Source: Toxonevra muliebris
Taxonomy: Eukaryota; Arthropoda; Insecta; Diptera; Pallopteridae
Reading direction: 5' to 3'
NCBI GenBank assembly: GCA_963691655.1
Contig: OY829326.1
Span: forward strand, 53,499,776 to 53,563,775
Length of the DNA: 64,000 nucleotides
Both the position numbers and the translations under genes were made by a program. Below are positions 12,329 through 25,000 of the stretch, piece by piece. The notes under the pieces were generated by a model. It was given only the letters and a program-made list of their open reading frames with translations, searched no databases and was not told the DNA's origin. Numbering within the stretch: the first letter of the stretch is position 1; each line of letters starts with the position of its first letter.

Positions 12329-14867
12329 TATTGTGCTGGTTGATTGGTTTGGAACAGAAGATATTCAAGTGACATTTTGAGAAAAATCGGTTTGAAGGTT
12401 ATTTCAGAATTCTTTAATGTCAAATATACAAACTTAAATTTTTGAAAAAATATACAGTTTTTAATTTATAACACGGTGCGACACTATTTTTCGAGCATGG
12501 GGCTTATCATATGGAAGAGAAGAGGTGCATGACAAGGATCTTTGCCTTAACTGGAATTTTTTGTCTTAGTGAAGTTAAGGACAAGTTAGAACAATGACAG
12601 AATTAAGAGAGGATTCTTATATAAAACACAAATTTTTAGTCGATTGCGTACTTTTTTATTGTAAAATTGAAGGACCGCGGTCAAAATTTCAAAATTTTAC
12701 AGAAGAGCAAAACAACGTTCGCATTTCTCCATTCAACACTTACCGAAATGCGATTTTCGAATAAATATTTAAAAAAAAGTAATTAACATTTTTAAAATCT
12801 GAAAGCGGCAAAGTTTCGGCGTGATTTTAGCGAACCAAAAACAAAAAAAAAACCCTATTTGAAAAAAAGTATTGGATATCATTTTTTGACCGCAGACCTT
12901 TCAATTGTAGTTTTGGATGACCTTACGGTAGTGAAAAAATTATAATAATTGGCTGATTGAAAGACCTCAGAATCAAAAAGTCAATTTTTTCGGACAAAAT
13001 TTCAAACTTTAACCTAACCAAACAAAAAAAATGGTTTATTTTTTTATTTTACTAAGTTTTAGATGTTCATCCATTGGGCATGAGTATCATAAAAACATGT
13101 GCTAAATATAAACTAGATCGGTAAAATAGATTTTGAGTAAATGTGTCCACTGATTTTCAACTAATTGAAAAAAACAAAATTTCGTGATAAATGCTTTTGA
13201 AGTGATGAAGTAATGAGAGGTGAGTTACGCTCACAGGCTCTCATGACGTCATTTTTGAAAATTGCCCAAAATAATTAACTGCATCACATTCTACAAGTTT
13301 CAAACTATAAATACAAAAATGCATTTTTTCAAGCTCCTACATGAGAAATGCCCCCCTAATTGTAGAAGAATATAGCTGATAATCTCATACTCGTGCTTGA
13401 CCGCATGTAGCATATTCAGACACTTTGTCGGTCAACTTATTGCTACTTGTCAACACGCATACGCGTTTCTATGTAGAGAAAATAAAATCATAGATTTTGA
13501 TCAGTGAGAGATTAACAATTATTATAGTAGTATTTCAAAAGTGTGCGTGTAGGCGTGTGCGGTGTGAATACTATAACAATAATGTTTATTTGAAATGTAG
13601 ATATGGTTTTTCATGAGCAGTGCGATCGTTTAGCAGTGCATTTATATTGTCTATAGATACATTAGTCATTTTAAATGAGTCCATTTCTACGGGAGATACA
13701 TATATACATACTTACATTACATATCTAAACTATCATCAGTATTATTTATGTATAATTTGTTTATTTTTGAAGCGTGTCTAATTGCAAATATACAGTATCT
13801 GTTATCTTTATACACGTGCTACGTATCAGCATGTAGGATTTTAAATATATGTATGTACATGCTGCATATATCTGTATATCTCTAATGGAGTATGAAGTTC
13901 TACCAATTTTAAATATTTATATTTCATTTACATTCGGTTGCTAAGCGCTGTAAAGAGCGTATCTAATATAGCATAGACCATAAAGTAATTTAAAAATATA
14001 TACTATGTGTTATATCTGATTACATACTTAATATATCCTTATGTATGTATATGGCCTTTATATTTTGCTATCGCTCGTTATCTTTATAGCAAATTTTTGT
14101 TTGCTTGTTATTGCTGATGTCTTTGTTTGTATTTATTTTTTCTAATATGGGCGACAAATATTAAAAGTGAAAACAGTCAAAATTAATCAAGAACAACAAG
14201 ATATTACAAACATTTTGTATATACTAAGAATTACCTACATACACCAGTGTGCAAAAAATTATTTGTGATATAAGGTAGAATTTACAAATTACGAAAACTA
14301 GTGGTCAAGTTATTACATGCACATATAGTATATTGGTTTTAAATTCTTGAGATAATTCGAAGTATTTCTCTTCGAGATTTTTAACGGCTTTTGTTAATTG
14401 AAATTGAAAAAATTTCAATGCACTCAAAAAAAAAAGCTTATCTCAAAATAAAGTAAATACAACGTAAGTGCGGGTAAGTTGGATCGGTGTATATAAGTTG
14501 GATCGATTTATTATAGCTAATAACTTTGCTTTGGTATTATGGATGAAAATGACACTGTACCACAGTGAAAATATACTTTCTTCGAGACATAGCTCTAATT
14601 ATAGGTATAGTCAAGCAAAAAAATCTACATACTGAGACCGACCGAAAACCCATTTTTGATAGGTTGATGCATATACTTGCCCGTAACTATATTTTTATTT
14701 ATCCGATGAGTAAGTCATTCGAAAGACGGCATTTAACAGCTTACAACAATATATAAATTGGTACTATGTATATACCGGAGTAAGAGAGTAAAATATACAG
14801 AAAATTTAAAATTTTTTTTACATTTTTTCACTTTCACGGCTTTAATTGAAAATAGCATCTCTTCAAA
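12329..14867. other. AT-rich intergenic DNA, no gene seen
   Basis: No coding signal. Around 13200-13360 there is a less AT-rich stretch that could be the interior of an unrecognised repeat, without visible ends. Confidence 0.45.
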
Positions 14868-15175
14868 TTAAGATTTCTCATCCTGAAGCATCATAAATCC
14901 TATAAGCTTTGCTCGCATCGTTGTAACCGAGTTTTTCTCCCATTTCGTGCCCTGCTCTTTGGGAATATGAACATATACTACGCTACCAAATACTCGAAGG
15001 TGTGATGCGGAAGGCTTTGCTTCAAACTTCTGATGCTGTTCGGTTCTTCAAGTAGACAGCGGTGTTGGTAGCTTCTGCCCTCAAGTGCAATAGTTGATTA
15101 TTTCGCACTGAACAATTGTTCTGTTTTGCCGTTGTGCTCGGGTGCTCTCGGAGTAGTAACTTCATGCTTCATTAC
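14868..15175 (-). pseudogene. Ty1/copia integrase fragment
   Basis: Minus-strand frames give, in order, KHEVTTPRAPEHNGKTEQ, then AEATNTAVYLKNRTASEV, then LRVFGSVVYVHIPKEQGT. These are the 'KHE.T.P.TPEQNG..ER', 'W.EA.NTA.YL.NR' and 'LRVFG...YVHIP' blocks of the copia integrase core. The three blocks are in different frames, so at least two frameshifts have occurred. No LTR is visible nearby. Confidence 0.7.
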
Positions 15176-15204
15176 AAGAAAATCACATGCTAATACTCGT
15201 TGTT

Positions 15205-15335
15205 TTCCTTTCCACAATAGTAACCTGCTTACAAATCCTTTCGATATGCGCCAAGGCGTCAGACAAGACTGCATACCGTCCCCCATTCTTTTTCTAATGG
15301 TAATTGTTGATGTGCTGTGTTTCACTGTTGGCCCC
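15205..15335 (+). pseudogene. LINE reverse transcriptase fragment (finger/palm block)
   Basis: The plus strand reads MRQGVRQDCIPSPILFLMVI, matching the conserved 'GVRQGC.LSP.LF...I' block of LINE reverse transcriptases just upstream of the catalytic YxDD. Only about 40 codons remain. It abuts the copia fragment, which is on the other strand, showing successive insertion and decay. Confidence 0.6.
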
Positions 15336-18136
15336 AAGTAACCCAATGGAATTCAATATAGCCTAAGATTAAGATAAATTGTAACAAAAATCAAAACTAA
15401 GCGCACAGGACGCACAACACGACATATTTTTCTGAGGCAAGAGCCAATAGGTTAGGTTAATCAATTAAACTATCTATGCATGTAGCATTGACTTGTACAG
15501 AAGCAGTATCGCAGTGGAAATCGTGGCTCCAACTAAACATATAGCAGCCGTTAGATGGAAATAGAAAAAGTTTGTCGTTGATATTCTACTTTACTTATAC
15601 TTTGAGGATTTCATCCTTTCCCTTTCTCTTTGAATAATATTCCCCCCTTTTTAAAAAGCAATATGATTTTTAAATGCAAAACATTCATTAAAAGTAATGA
15701 ATTAGAAATACTTACATACGTAGTTTAACATGTTTTTGTAGCAAAATTCTGTTCCCCTGTGTAAAGTTTTAATGTTGTTGCTGTAGAACTTTAGGCTTTA
15801 GATTGCAGTAAGTTGAAATCATTTTTACACATATTATAAGTAAAACTAATAGAATGTTTGTACTTTATTTAGTTTTTAAAAATTTATAACCATAATTACT
15901 AGACTACAATTGAAAATATAAAAAGCATATTATATCATTTTATATCATTTTAAAAGAAAAATGTTAACTTCACGTGAATGTTAATTAAATGAAAGTCATG
16001 AATTATTTGAAGAATTTTTTTTGAGTAGTGAGAATAAAGTTAGTTTAGTTTATCTATTAACAAGTAAACCACATTCTAATGAAACATTAAGGCAAAAGTT
16101 AGGTAAGGTTAAGGTTAGTTGCAGGAAATATAGCGTTGTGATAAAGCCTTTGCCGTCGTGGGGTAGTTTTCCATTGTTTAATTGGTTTATTATGATTTTT
16201 ATCTGATGGAAGTAACACAAATTAATACAGAAAACAAACACTTTCAAGTTCAATTCATAAGTTGGTGAAAACTTAAGTAATAAGTATATGAATTACTAAA
16301 GCTACACCGAAAACACTAAACCGAACACAGTAAGCTTTTTTATTGATAAAAAGAAAAACTAAATTTTAAAAATTAGTTGTGGTTAATCTGTTTTTTGCGG
16401 TGTGATAGAGGATGCCTCAAAGTTTAATACTCTCCCGACTAATGTGATGTCTGTTGCTTTACTATTCTGATAAGTCGGACGTTTATATGCAAGCTTAAGC
16501 TAATTATATTGCTTGTTTTGCGCGTACTTCCTGAGCGCACTGTAACCGATTTTTGATCACTAGCTGGGCAAAATCGGTGGTTTATTTTATTGAATACTGT
16601 CTTCTATAATATTTTCGATTTGTGAGAAGTCATTAAAAGTAATAAGTAATAATAAGTGAAATTACTTATTTAACTGTTGTAGCTAATGGTTATAAATAAA
16701 GCAAACAATTGGTTTTGTTGAAAACAAAAACAAATAAGCAACAAAATTTTATTTTTTTTATTGAGATATGATTAACGCAGTATCCAGCTGAAACTAAAAA
16801 CTTAAAATATGCAGACTACCAAGTTTATGTAAGTGAAACATTTTTTTGTTGTCCTCATCGTTTAATTCCAATATGGCAAACTTTGCATACATAACCAAGA
16901 GATTCTCTTGTAGATGCAGTGATCGCAGATGATGACACCGCTACCGTAATGATGATAATGTGGTACTCGGTGGTACTTTTTTTTAATCTTTCATCCAAAA
17001 TATTGATCAACATTAATTTCACAAATTTTCGAGATATGCAAAAAGAGGATGAACAAATATTAAGCTTATATACCGCATTATTCTTTAAAATCAATAACCA
17101 AACCAGCAATATCCTCCATTTTCAACTGGTCAAAATTTTGACGAACTTTAGCTCCCACGCTTTCTTACACTTTAAAAAATTTTACTGAGAATAATACGTT
17201 AGGTTTGTAGGGTGGTCACACTTTAACTTTTTGACTAAAATTCCAATGTAGCACTCACTTTTGAAAATCCTATTTTACATTAAAGTGTAATTCATTTAAG
17301 CTTGCTGCTATACAATTTGTATTTTTGTCCAAAACGATCACAGTGGAGCGTAGAGTGTTTTTCAAATATTTATTACTTGGCGTGCATTGATCCAAATATC
17401 CTTCCAGATGTCCGGTGTATGCTGAAAAACCTAATAATACTCTACGTTTATTTAACTACCCAGCAAATCATTCACATCCATATTAAACTACTTTTTTTAC
17501 TGCTATTATGGGACTTGGGCCGAGCTTTTCATGTAGTGCTAGTTATATTTGTACCAAATATTGGTCTGAGTACTCCATTCTAGCATACTTCTTTGATCCC
17601 ATCTTCTTTTTATGGCACAATAGCCCATGGAGAGCTAAGACCGAACTTTCGCTCCCAATAATGTTGTGTGAGATAAATATTTACAGAAGTCAGAACGGCA
17701 AAGTGAATAACTGCTCCTTATGCAATTTTTACTCTTTGAAAGATACTGTTATGGTACTTCTTTGCTATTAGTCCTACAGTTCTCAAAACACCATAATATG
17801 TAACAGAGTTAAGTAAAAGTAGAATCTACTCAAAAATCATAAACTTCTGATTGCAAATAGGAAGTGAAAATTTTTATAATAGCAGCAAAATAATTTGCTC
17901 ATCTACTTGCAAGCTACTTGTTAAGTCAAGTTTCCTCACGTACAGTACAGAAAAGTTTTATGTCAAATAGAAATGTCAAATTTGACAATTTAAATTCGAT
18001 GTGTCAACTTATATATACTGCAGCAGCAACGAATTTCTACGACCACAGAACGAAAATTAAAATTTCTTGGAGGAATATTTAGTGAGAATTAAGTGGTACC
18101 TTCATCGGATTAAGCCAATAAACGCAATAAGTAGTA
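15336..18136. other. intergenic DNA upstream of ND-39, no gene seen
   Basis: Open frames of 80-93 codons here (16855-17188 on both strands; 17302-17771 on the plus strand) show no recognisable domain. I see no conserved promoter element. The stretch 17950-18136 must hold the ND-39 promoter and 5' UTR, but no TATA box stands out. Confidence 0.45.
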
Positions 18137-19624
18137 ATGGCTTCGCTAATAATGTTGAGGAACGTACAATTGGCTAGTAAGTGAAGTGACAATCCTTAAA
18201 ACTTTTGTCCAAAATGTATTAAAAACAGCTGAAAATTATGTAATGAATGAAGAATTTTGACGACTTCCAAAACAATTTCAGAGCAACCCACTAGTGGCGC
18301 TTTGGGTGTACTATGCCTGCGTGCTTCCTCCTATTCCAGTGATGCGGCTTCCGATGCTCCGCGTCCACTCAGAACAACCAACTTGGCTGCAATGAGACGC
18401 GGCACAGGTGGACGGAGCAGTTTCAATGGCATTGTAGCTACTGTTTTCGGATGCACTGGTTTTGTTGGCCGTTATGTATGCAATAAATTAGGTAAAATTG
18501 GTTCGCAAATGATACTGCCCTATCGTGCTGATCATGGAGAAGCTATACGTCTAAAAGTCTGTGGTGATTTGGGTCAAGTGTTGTTCCAATTCTATCATCT
18601 GGAAGATGAGCGTGCCATTCATGATGCTGTCAAGTATTCAAATGTTGTCATCAATTTGGTGGGACGTGAGTACGAGACGAAAAATTTCAAATTCAAAGAT
18701 GTGCATGTTGATGGAGCGCGCCGTATTGCCAGGTAAGTTTGTGTGTAGAAATGGCTGTTGGCTTTATATTTATAATTTTTGCCTTGTATTTCAGAATATG
18801 TCGTGAGGCTGGTGTTGAGCGTTTGATTCATCTTTCTGCGCTGAATGCTCATCCGCATCCACAGGGCCATATCTTAGAGGGTGGCAGTAACTTCTTGCGT
18901 AGCAAATTCCATGGTGAATGTGCTGTACGTGAGGAATTCCCTGATGCTACCATAATACGTCCAGCAGACATTTATGGCTCCGAAGATCGATTCTTGCGTT
19001 ACTACGCACACATTTGGCGTCGCCAATTCCGTTCCATGCCATTGTGGTATAAAGGTGAACGTACTATTAAGCAGCCCGTTTATGTATCGGATGTGGCACA
19101 AGCTATTGTTAACTGTGCCAAGGACCCTGATACCGCCGGTAAGGTGTATCAAGCGGTGGGGTACGTAAATTATGCAATTAAATACGCATTATTGTATTTA
19201 TTACAAGTATAACTTAACTTTTTTTTTTAGTCCAAAACGTTATCAACTTAGCGAACTTGTTGATTGGTTCCATCGTGTCATGCGCAAGGATGAGAAATGG
19301 TGGGGATATATGCGCTACGACATGCGTTTCGATCCCACATTTACATTGAAGGCGAAATTGACAGAGATGATTTGCCCCGGTCAGCCCATTGGTGAATTGC
19401 ACATGGAGCGCATTGAACGTGAATGTGTTACAGACAATGTGGAACAGGGTGTGCCCACTTTAGAAGATTTGGGTGTTAACTTGACTGCCATGGAAAATCA
19501 AGTACCATGGGAATTGCGCCCATTCCGTGCAGCTTTATATTACGATGCTGATGTGGGTGAATTTGAGACGCCTGCTCCACCTAAGACCATTGCACACCGC
19601 GATGAGGTGCGTTTGTTTGCATAA
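18137..19624 (+). CDS. ND-39: NADH:ubiquinone oxidoreductase 39 kDa subunit (NDUFA9)
   Basis: Accessory subunit of mitochondrial respiratory complex I; the family binds NADPH structurally and stabilises the junction of the matrix and membrane arms. Coding exons: 18137-18176, 18282-18732, 18795-19160, 19231-19624, giving 416 residues, the usual family length. The start MASLIMLRNV opens a mitochondrial presequence rich in Arg, Ser and Ala. VFGCTGFVGRYV (about residues 69-79) is the glycine-rich Rossmann loop of an atypical short-chain dehydrogenase fold; INLVGREYETKNF and LIHLSALNAHPH follow in expected order. All junctions are GT-AG and keep frame (phases 1, 2, 2). The first codon is in a 40-nt exon, so the presequence is split. 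A polyadenylation signal lies about 180 bp after the stop. Confidence 0.93.
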
Positions 19625-19805
19625 GATTGTGTTGTTGGCGGCGGCGGGAGTGGCACCAACAACACCAACAACAACAGCAATACTTTTGAGCTAAAGAAAA
19701 AGAAACTTTATATTCGCGAATTATTATTTGTTGTACTAGTTGTCCGTTCGTTGCTGTACGGAATTAGTAGTCAAAATCTTTTAAATGATAACGTTGATAA
19801 TGATA

Positions 19806-19811
19806 AATAAA
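19806..19811 (+). terminator. polyadenylation signal for ND-39
   Basis: AATAAA about 180 bp after the ND-39 stop, in an A-rich 3' UTR that also carries a GGC-rich and CAA-rich stretch just after the stop. Confidence 0.5.
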
Positions 19812-20311
19812 ATTTAAATTTACTGAAAATAAAAAACTTAAATGTAAAACTAGTAGGTGAATTGTAATCAATGAGGATAGAAATGCACGAAAATAAATTA
19901 TAGGAAAATTAATTACAGTGGTTTACATATTCATTATTATTGTAAGAAGGTTAAAGTAAAATGTCGAGGGTCGAATCGTCTCTTCCGTGAACGTACAACT
20001 ATACAAGTAAAAGTGAGTATTTTGTACGTCTATTCGACCCCAGGCGCGATCCTTACCATTACCTGCATCGACCTTAAGAAATTATAAATTGAAATAGAAT
20101 TTATTTACCATTTTATTTACTACTACAACTTACGCAGTAGTTACGTTACATGATAAATCGTGTAAATTGGAACCGTGTAAATTAAGACTCATCAATCATA
20201 TAAAAATTGAGAATAGGTTTATTACATTATTACGTAAAAATTTTAGAGCATTTTACACATCACTTTTTCGTATTAAAATATGACGGTAAAGAGTCATAAA
20301 TATACCACATA
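19812..20311. other. short intergenic stretch with a foldback sequence
   Basis: Between ND-39 and a mariner element. At about 19968-20042 there is an imperfect inverted repeat: GGGTCGAAT ... ACGTACAA on the left and TTGTACGTCTATTCGACCC on the right. No coding signal. Confidence 0.5.
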
Positions 20312-21219
20312 ACGTTGGGCTGAAATGTTCAAAGTCTAACATGGTAAAACACATTTCTTTGGTAAAATTCGATTTTATTTTTCAATATAGTTCCCTTCGA
20401 AGGAGATACAACGATTACAGCAGTCAAACAATTTTTCGATACCATTTTTATAGTACTATTTGTCTTTAGCCTCGAAATAGTGCTCAGTTTCGGCAATTAC
20501 CTCTTCATCAGTGCTAAATTTATTTCCAGTAACCATTCGTTTGAGGTCTGCAAACAGGAAAAAGTCACTGGGGGCCAGATTTAGGGAATACTGTGGATGG
20601 GGAAGCAATTCGTAGCCTAATTCATGCAAATTTGCCATCGTTTTCATTGATTTGTGACACGGTGCATTGTCTTGATGAAACAGCACTTTTGTCTTCTTGG
20701 ACTCTGGAGTGTATTGATGGAGGCACTCACTTTGCACACAGCTTTAACATGTCCAAATATTCATGCACGATATGTCCAACACGTTCCTCTGATATCTTTA
20801 GAGTCTTAGCTATCTCGATAAACTTCACTTTACGATCATTCGAAATTATTTTATGGACTTTTTTGATGTTTTCGTCGGTAACAGTCTGTTTCGGGTGTCG
20901 ACTGAGTGCATCATCTTCTCATTTCGCCTCGTTGAAATTTAGCAAACCACTTCTTAACGGTTGATTTTTCTGATGCAGAGTCCGAATAATGTTTATCAAG
21001 CCAAGCCGTGGTTTCAACAGTATTTTTTTCGCTGAAAAGCATTAATACACGAAATTTTTTTTTTCCATTTTTTCCAATAACAAAAGTTACTTTACTTACA
21101 ATGCTATATCTTACGAACCAATTGTCTGACAGCTCCCAAAATTATACACTAAAAATCATATGGATTTATTTCATTAACGCCATCTATGTGGTCAGGCTAC
21201 GAACTTTTTAGCCCATCGT
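20312..21219 (-). mobile_element. internally deleted mariner (irritans-like)
   Basis: Ends read inward as ACGTTGGGCTGAAATGTTCA (left) and ACGATGGGCTAAAAAGTTCG (right), each flanked by TA. The transposase is on the minus strand: KSTVKKWFAKFQRGE and a helix-turn-helix ending near HEYLDMLKLCAK (about 20740-21010), then HQDNAPCHKS and LAPSDFFLFADLKRM (20456-20737). The two Asp of the latter are separated by 34 residues, the D34D signature of mariners. The segment that should carry the first catalytic Asp (the DETW region) is missing at about 20737, and there is at least one frameshift, so it cannot encode an active enzyme. At 908 bp it is about 0.4 kb short of a typical 1.3-kb mariner. Confidence 0.88.
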
Positions 21220-22038
21220 TATGTCCAATCTTAATTTCTTATTCACCATTTGAAAGAAGACAGAAGTAATAATTGCAATATATTTTCCATGCAAAGGGAA
21301 ACCAAGAAGAGTAAATTCAGAGTTAAGAGTATATGTGAGATAAAAAAAAAGTTAAGCTGAAATATTTTTCTCTTATTTCATTGAATTTCATGAATTTTCG
21401 ACCGTTATTATGAATTGTACTTCCACTTTTTCTAGTTATTGAAAGCTTTTAACGTATGGCTTAGGGAAAGTTAAGAATTTCTTATTAATTCATCAACTTC
21501 AATTATACTATAGGATTTTTTATTTTCATCCCAGATTTTAAAAATTTGTATTTTCGCCCTTGTTTGTTTATTAGTAAGAATTGAATAAAGCAATATCCCG
21601 TTCAAATCAATATTAATATATGTACTGCATCAAAAATAATTCATATTTTCGTTCTAAATGTATAGTAAAGAAAAAACATTAAAATACACCCTTACAATTT
21701 TTACCTGAAACACTTTTTCCCACTTTTCAATGTCACCTGTCTGCAGCATGTGTGCGGCTGCCAGTGGGGAGATACGAAACAAGAATACACCACACTTACC
21801 AGCTGTCAAAAAGTTCAACCCGGAACTTTTTTTGCAAACTTTTCTTTTCGTCGGCTTGTGCGCTCGTGCTCGTGAAATAGTTTCAAACATTCGTTCTCAG
21901 CTGAATCTTCTGGAAGGGAAAAATCGAATAAGTTTCACGGTTTTATGTGTGTGAAAACAATTGTGTTTGACTTTTTTTTTTTAATTTTTTGATGAATTAA
22001 TGTGAGAAAAGTGTATAATAAAAAATGGCTGTAAAATT
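21220..22038 (+). promoter_or_regulatory. upstream region and 5' UTR of C2CD3, with overlapping uORF
   Basis: Holds the unmapped promoter and leader of the C2CD3 gene. Just before the start, a six-codon-long upstream frame (ATG at 22025, MAVKL-stop) ends at 22042, so its TGA overlaps the main ATG at 22039 as ATGA. No TATA box stands out. Confidence 0.45.
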
Positions 22039-25000
22039 ATGAACGCTTTTGAATACATTTTGCCACCGAATGTGTATGGTACAAGAATACAAGGTTATTT
22101 AGAAATTGAAGTGAGCAGAATTAATTTCATAATCGACAGCAACTACAATACCAACGAAGAAGTAGAGAAGAGTGCGAAAAGAAAGAAGAAAAAGACCAAG
22201 ACGTCGACTGCAATTGCAACAGCACATACACATAGGAATTATCCGCCCACAAATTGTGGCGAGGATACTGCAATTAATAATTATCAATTAAATAATTCAA
22301 CTTTAATTGAAAATCAAACCGTAATTGCTAAATTTAAATGGTTTGGTGAAAATCACGAAACTGCAGCGAGTGTATGCATTAGCGTCAAACGAACAAATCA
22401 TCAAAACCAAAAAAAGAAACGGCAACAACGCCTCTCAAAACTACAAAAAGAAGGAAGAAAAGAAAACAACGCAAAATTTGCAACCGCCTCATCATCGTCA
22501 CCATCATCAGGAATATTGGCATCGTCGTCATCGGTGCTACAGTGTCATAATAAAATTCGTTATAATATTTGCATTAGCCTCGCGCTATTCTTAGAATACC
22601 TACACTCTTGTGAGCCTATTGAAATTATTGTTGTTGGCGGTGGTGGTAGTGCTAGTGGTGGTGGTCGAGTGCTAGGACAGACATACCTTCGTTTGCCCAG
22701 TGTACTTTTACGCAAATACGCTGCCAACTATACGACTGGCTGCACTTTTGAGCATAAAACGAAAATTTATACGCTATATAAAACTAGAAACAACAACAGC
22801 AAAACTATTATTGATCAACAACAACAAAAGCTACAAGAAAAAACCGGTGAAATACAATTACGGTTCAGAATGCTTTTCGCGCCCAGTGCAGCTGCGAATC
22901 ATGCGCCAGCAGTATTGCAAAAACAACTTGATGAACCGAAAGGTAAGTCCTATCATTTGGGTAATGTGGGTATGGGTGTGTGTGTTTGGTAGCGGTGAGA
23001 GGGAAGAGCTTGAATTAAAATATTTGTTTTATATAGTTTTCGTTTATTGCACTTTAAATATTTACATTTGAAGAAATACGCGCTGCGACAACAACAGCGA
23101 TTATGATAAAGCGGAACAAACAAAAATTCTTTTTTACTTTCGTTTGTAAACATTTCAGCTTTTGTCGTTATCGTTGATCACTTTTTTTTATTATCACCTC
23201 TTCTTCGTCGTTGTCTTTTTCCATTCGTATTCGTTTACCGGCAAACTTTGAAATTACACTTATCTACAAGTTACGTAATCGTTGTTTCCTCAAACATTTT
23301 AATTTATGTACATATAGTATATATTTGTATATTTATAGATGTGTCTGCCAGAAAGCTTTTTCTTCTTCAATACCCGAAGAGTCGTTGGCATTTTGTGAAT
23401 TTAATGTTTATTTTTGTTATTCTTTTTCGTGATTTATTTAAATTTGTTTGCTATTTTGAAATAAACAAGCATATTATTTTTGTAGCCAAAAGTTTACCAA
23501 ACTTATGTTATTTTCTGATTTCATATATTATATTCGAGATTTGTTTTGTATTATGTATATTGAGCATTCAAAATATCTTTTCTTTTTAAATTTCTTATGT
23601 TTGCAAAAATTTATTTATTTATTTTGGTTTTAAAATTTTCAAAACAAAATTTTCAAACGCTACCTATATAGAAAAACTGCTTATATGTAGCACTAACAAT
23701 CTGGTTAGAATTGGTTGAAGCAGGCTGAATTCAGAGCTGACTATTCCCCCTGGTCTTTTATAACTTTTGTTAGAAAAATTACATAGTTATTAACTTATTA
23801 TAAATAATTATACATACATTAGCGGATTCAGAGGTTACCTAAGGACGGTTTTAATTTATTCGCTCCTTTGAGATTGTGTTTTTGATTCATGACCGTGAAC
23901 GATCAAAATATATGAAATTTTTGGGGTTAAACCAAAATTTAATAGACTTCTATGCTACGTTATATTTCTAGTATGTATTTATGATCAGATATATACAAAG
24001 TGCATTAAACAGATTTCTATGTGATAGTTAACTTTACCACGTTCAAGGCAAATCAAGGCTCAAAGCCAACCGCGTGTTGAGCGCAGCTTTAAAAAATAAA
24101 ATTGAAACCCAAATATCCATTTCAAATAGAAGAGCGCTATGTGTTTGTGTTCTGTCTACTGTGTACAATGTGCGATGTTTGATAGAAAATAGTGTGCTGT
24201 GATAGACTCTGCTCAATGTGCGTTTCCAGCGCCCTCTAGTGCATGTTTTTATTTTTAATCCCTGTGCTTTTTGTATGTAAAGCGAATTATAATATTCCAC
24301 TTGTGGAATATTTTTAATCCAAAATAAATTCTTTATCTTATTTTTTTAATAGTAATAAAAGTAGAATGTTTTGTATATACTCATGTTGTATTATCTATTT
24401 TTAATAATATTAATGTTAGGTTTATAATTAGACTATTCATTTATATTGGTTTTGAAACGACATTTATCTCTTAATAGCTTTCTTTCTTTTGTGGCGCATA
24501 TAGGATAATCACCGCAGTGATAAAAGAAACGCGGATCTAGGTTGGTTATACAAATTCTTTTGTTTCTACTGTCATTTTGCTTTTCATTTGCTTGCTTCCA
24601 TATTCGCAATGAATTATGTATAAGTAACGCTCGTATCTATACAGTTTTTCGCTGTAGTATACAGTTTTTTCAACTACAAAACCGCATACCGCCTTTTTTA
24701 CTAAAATACCGCGTTTATACTAAGAAAAAAATATCAAATTTTTGAACGCTAGGAAATTCAAATTTATCAATCGCAATGCAAAACGTCTGAAAGAACGATG
24801 GCAACTCGTTGCGAGTATACTTTTGAAAGAAGTGGAAACATTGAAGGCGATTCTTATCGTCAAATGTAATTTGAAATATGCAGGCGTTCATTTCTATAAA
24901 TATCTCATAGGAAAGCCGGGATCGCTTTGTCAAATTCCTTCCAAGCACAAATTCTATATAACTACAGAAAGAGATATGAAAATGGAGAACGAAGATGATA

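Noticed and set aside
15098..15346. 82-codon minus-strand frame treated as one gene
   Set aside because: It is a chance fusion across the border of a copia fragment (minus) and a LINE fragment (plus), whose conserved motifs are in other frames.
16855..17771. Several 80-93 codon open frames upstream of ND-39
   Set aside because: Overlap on both strands and show no family signature or codon pattern like the real genes.
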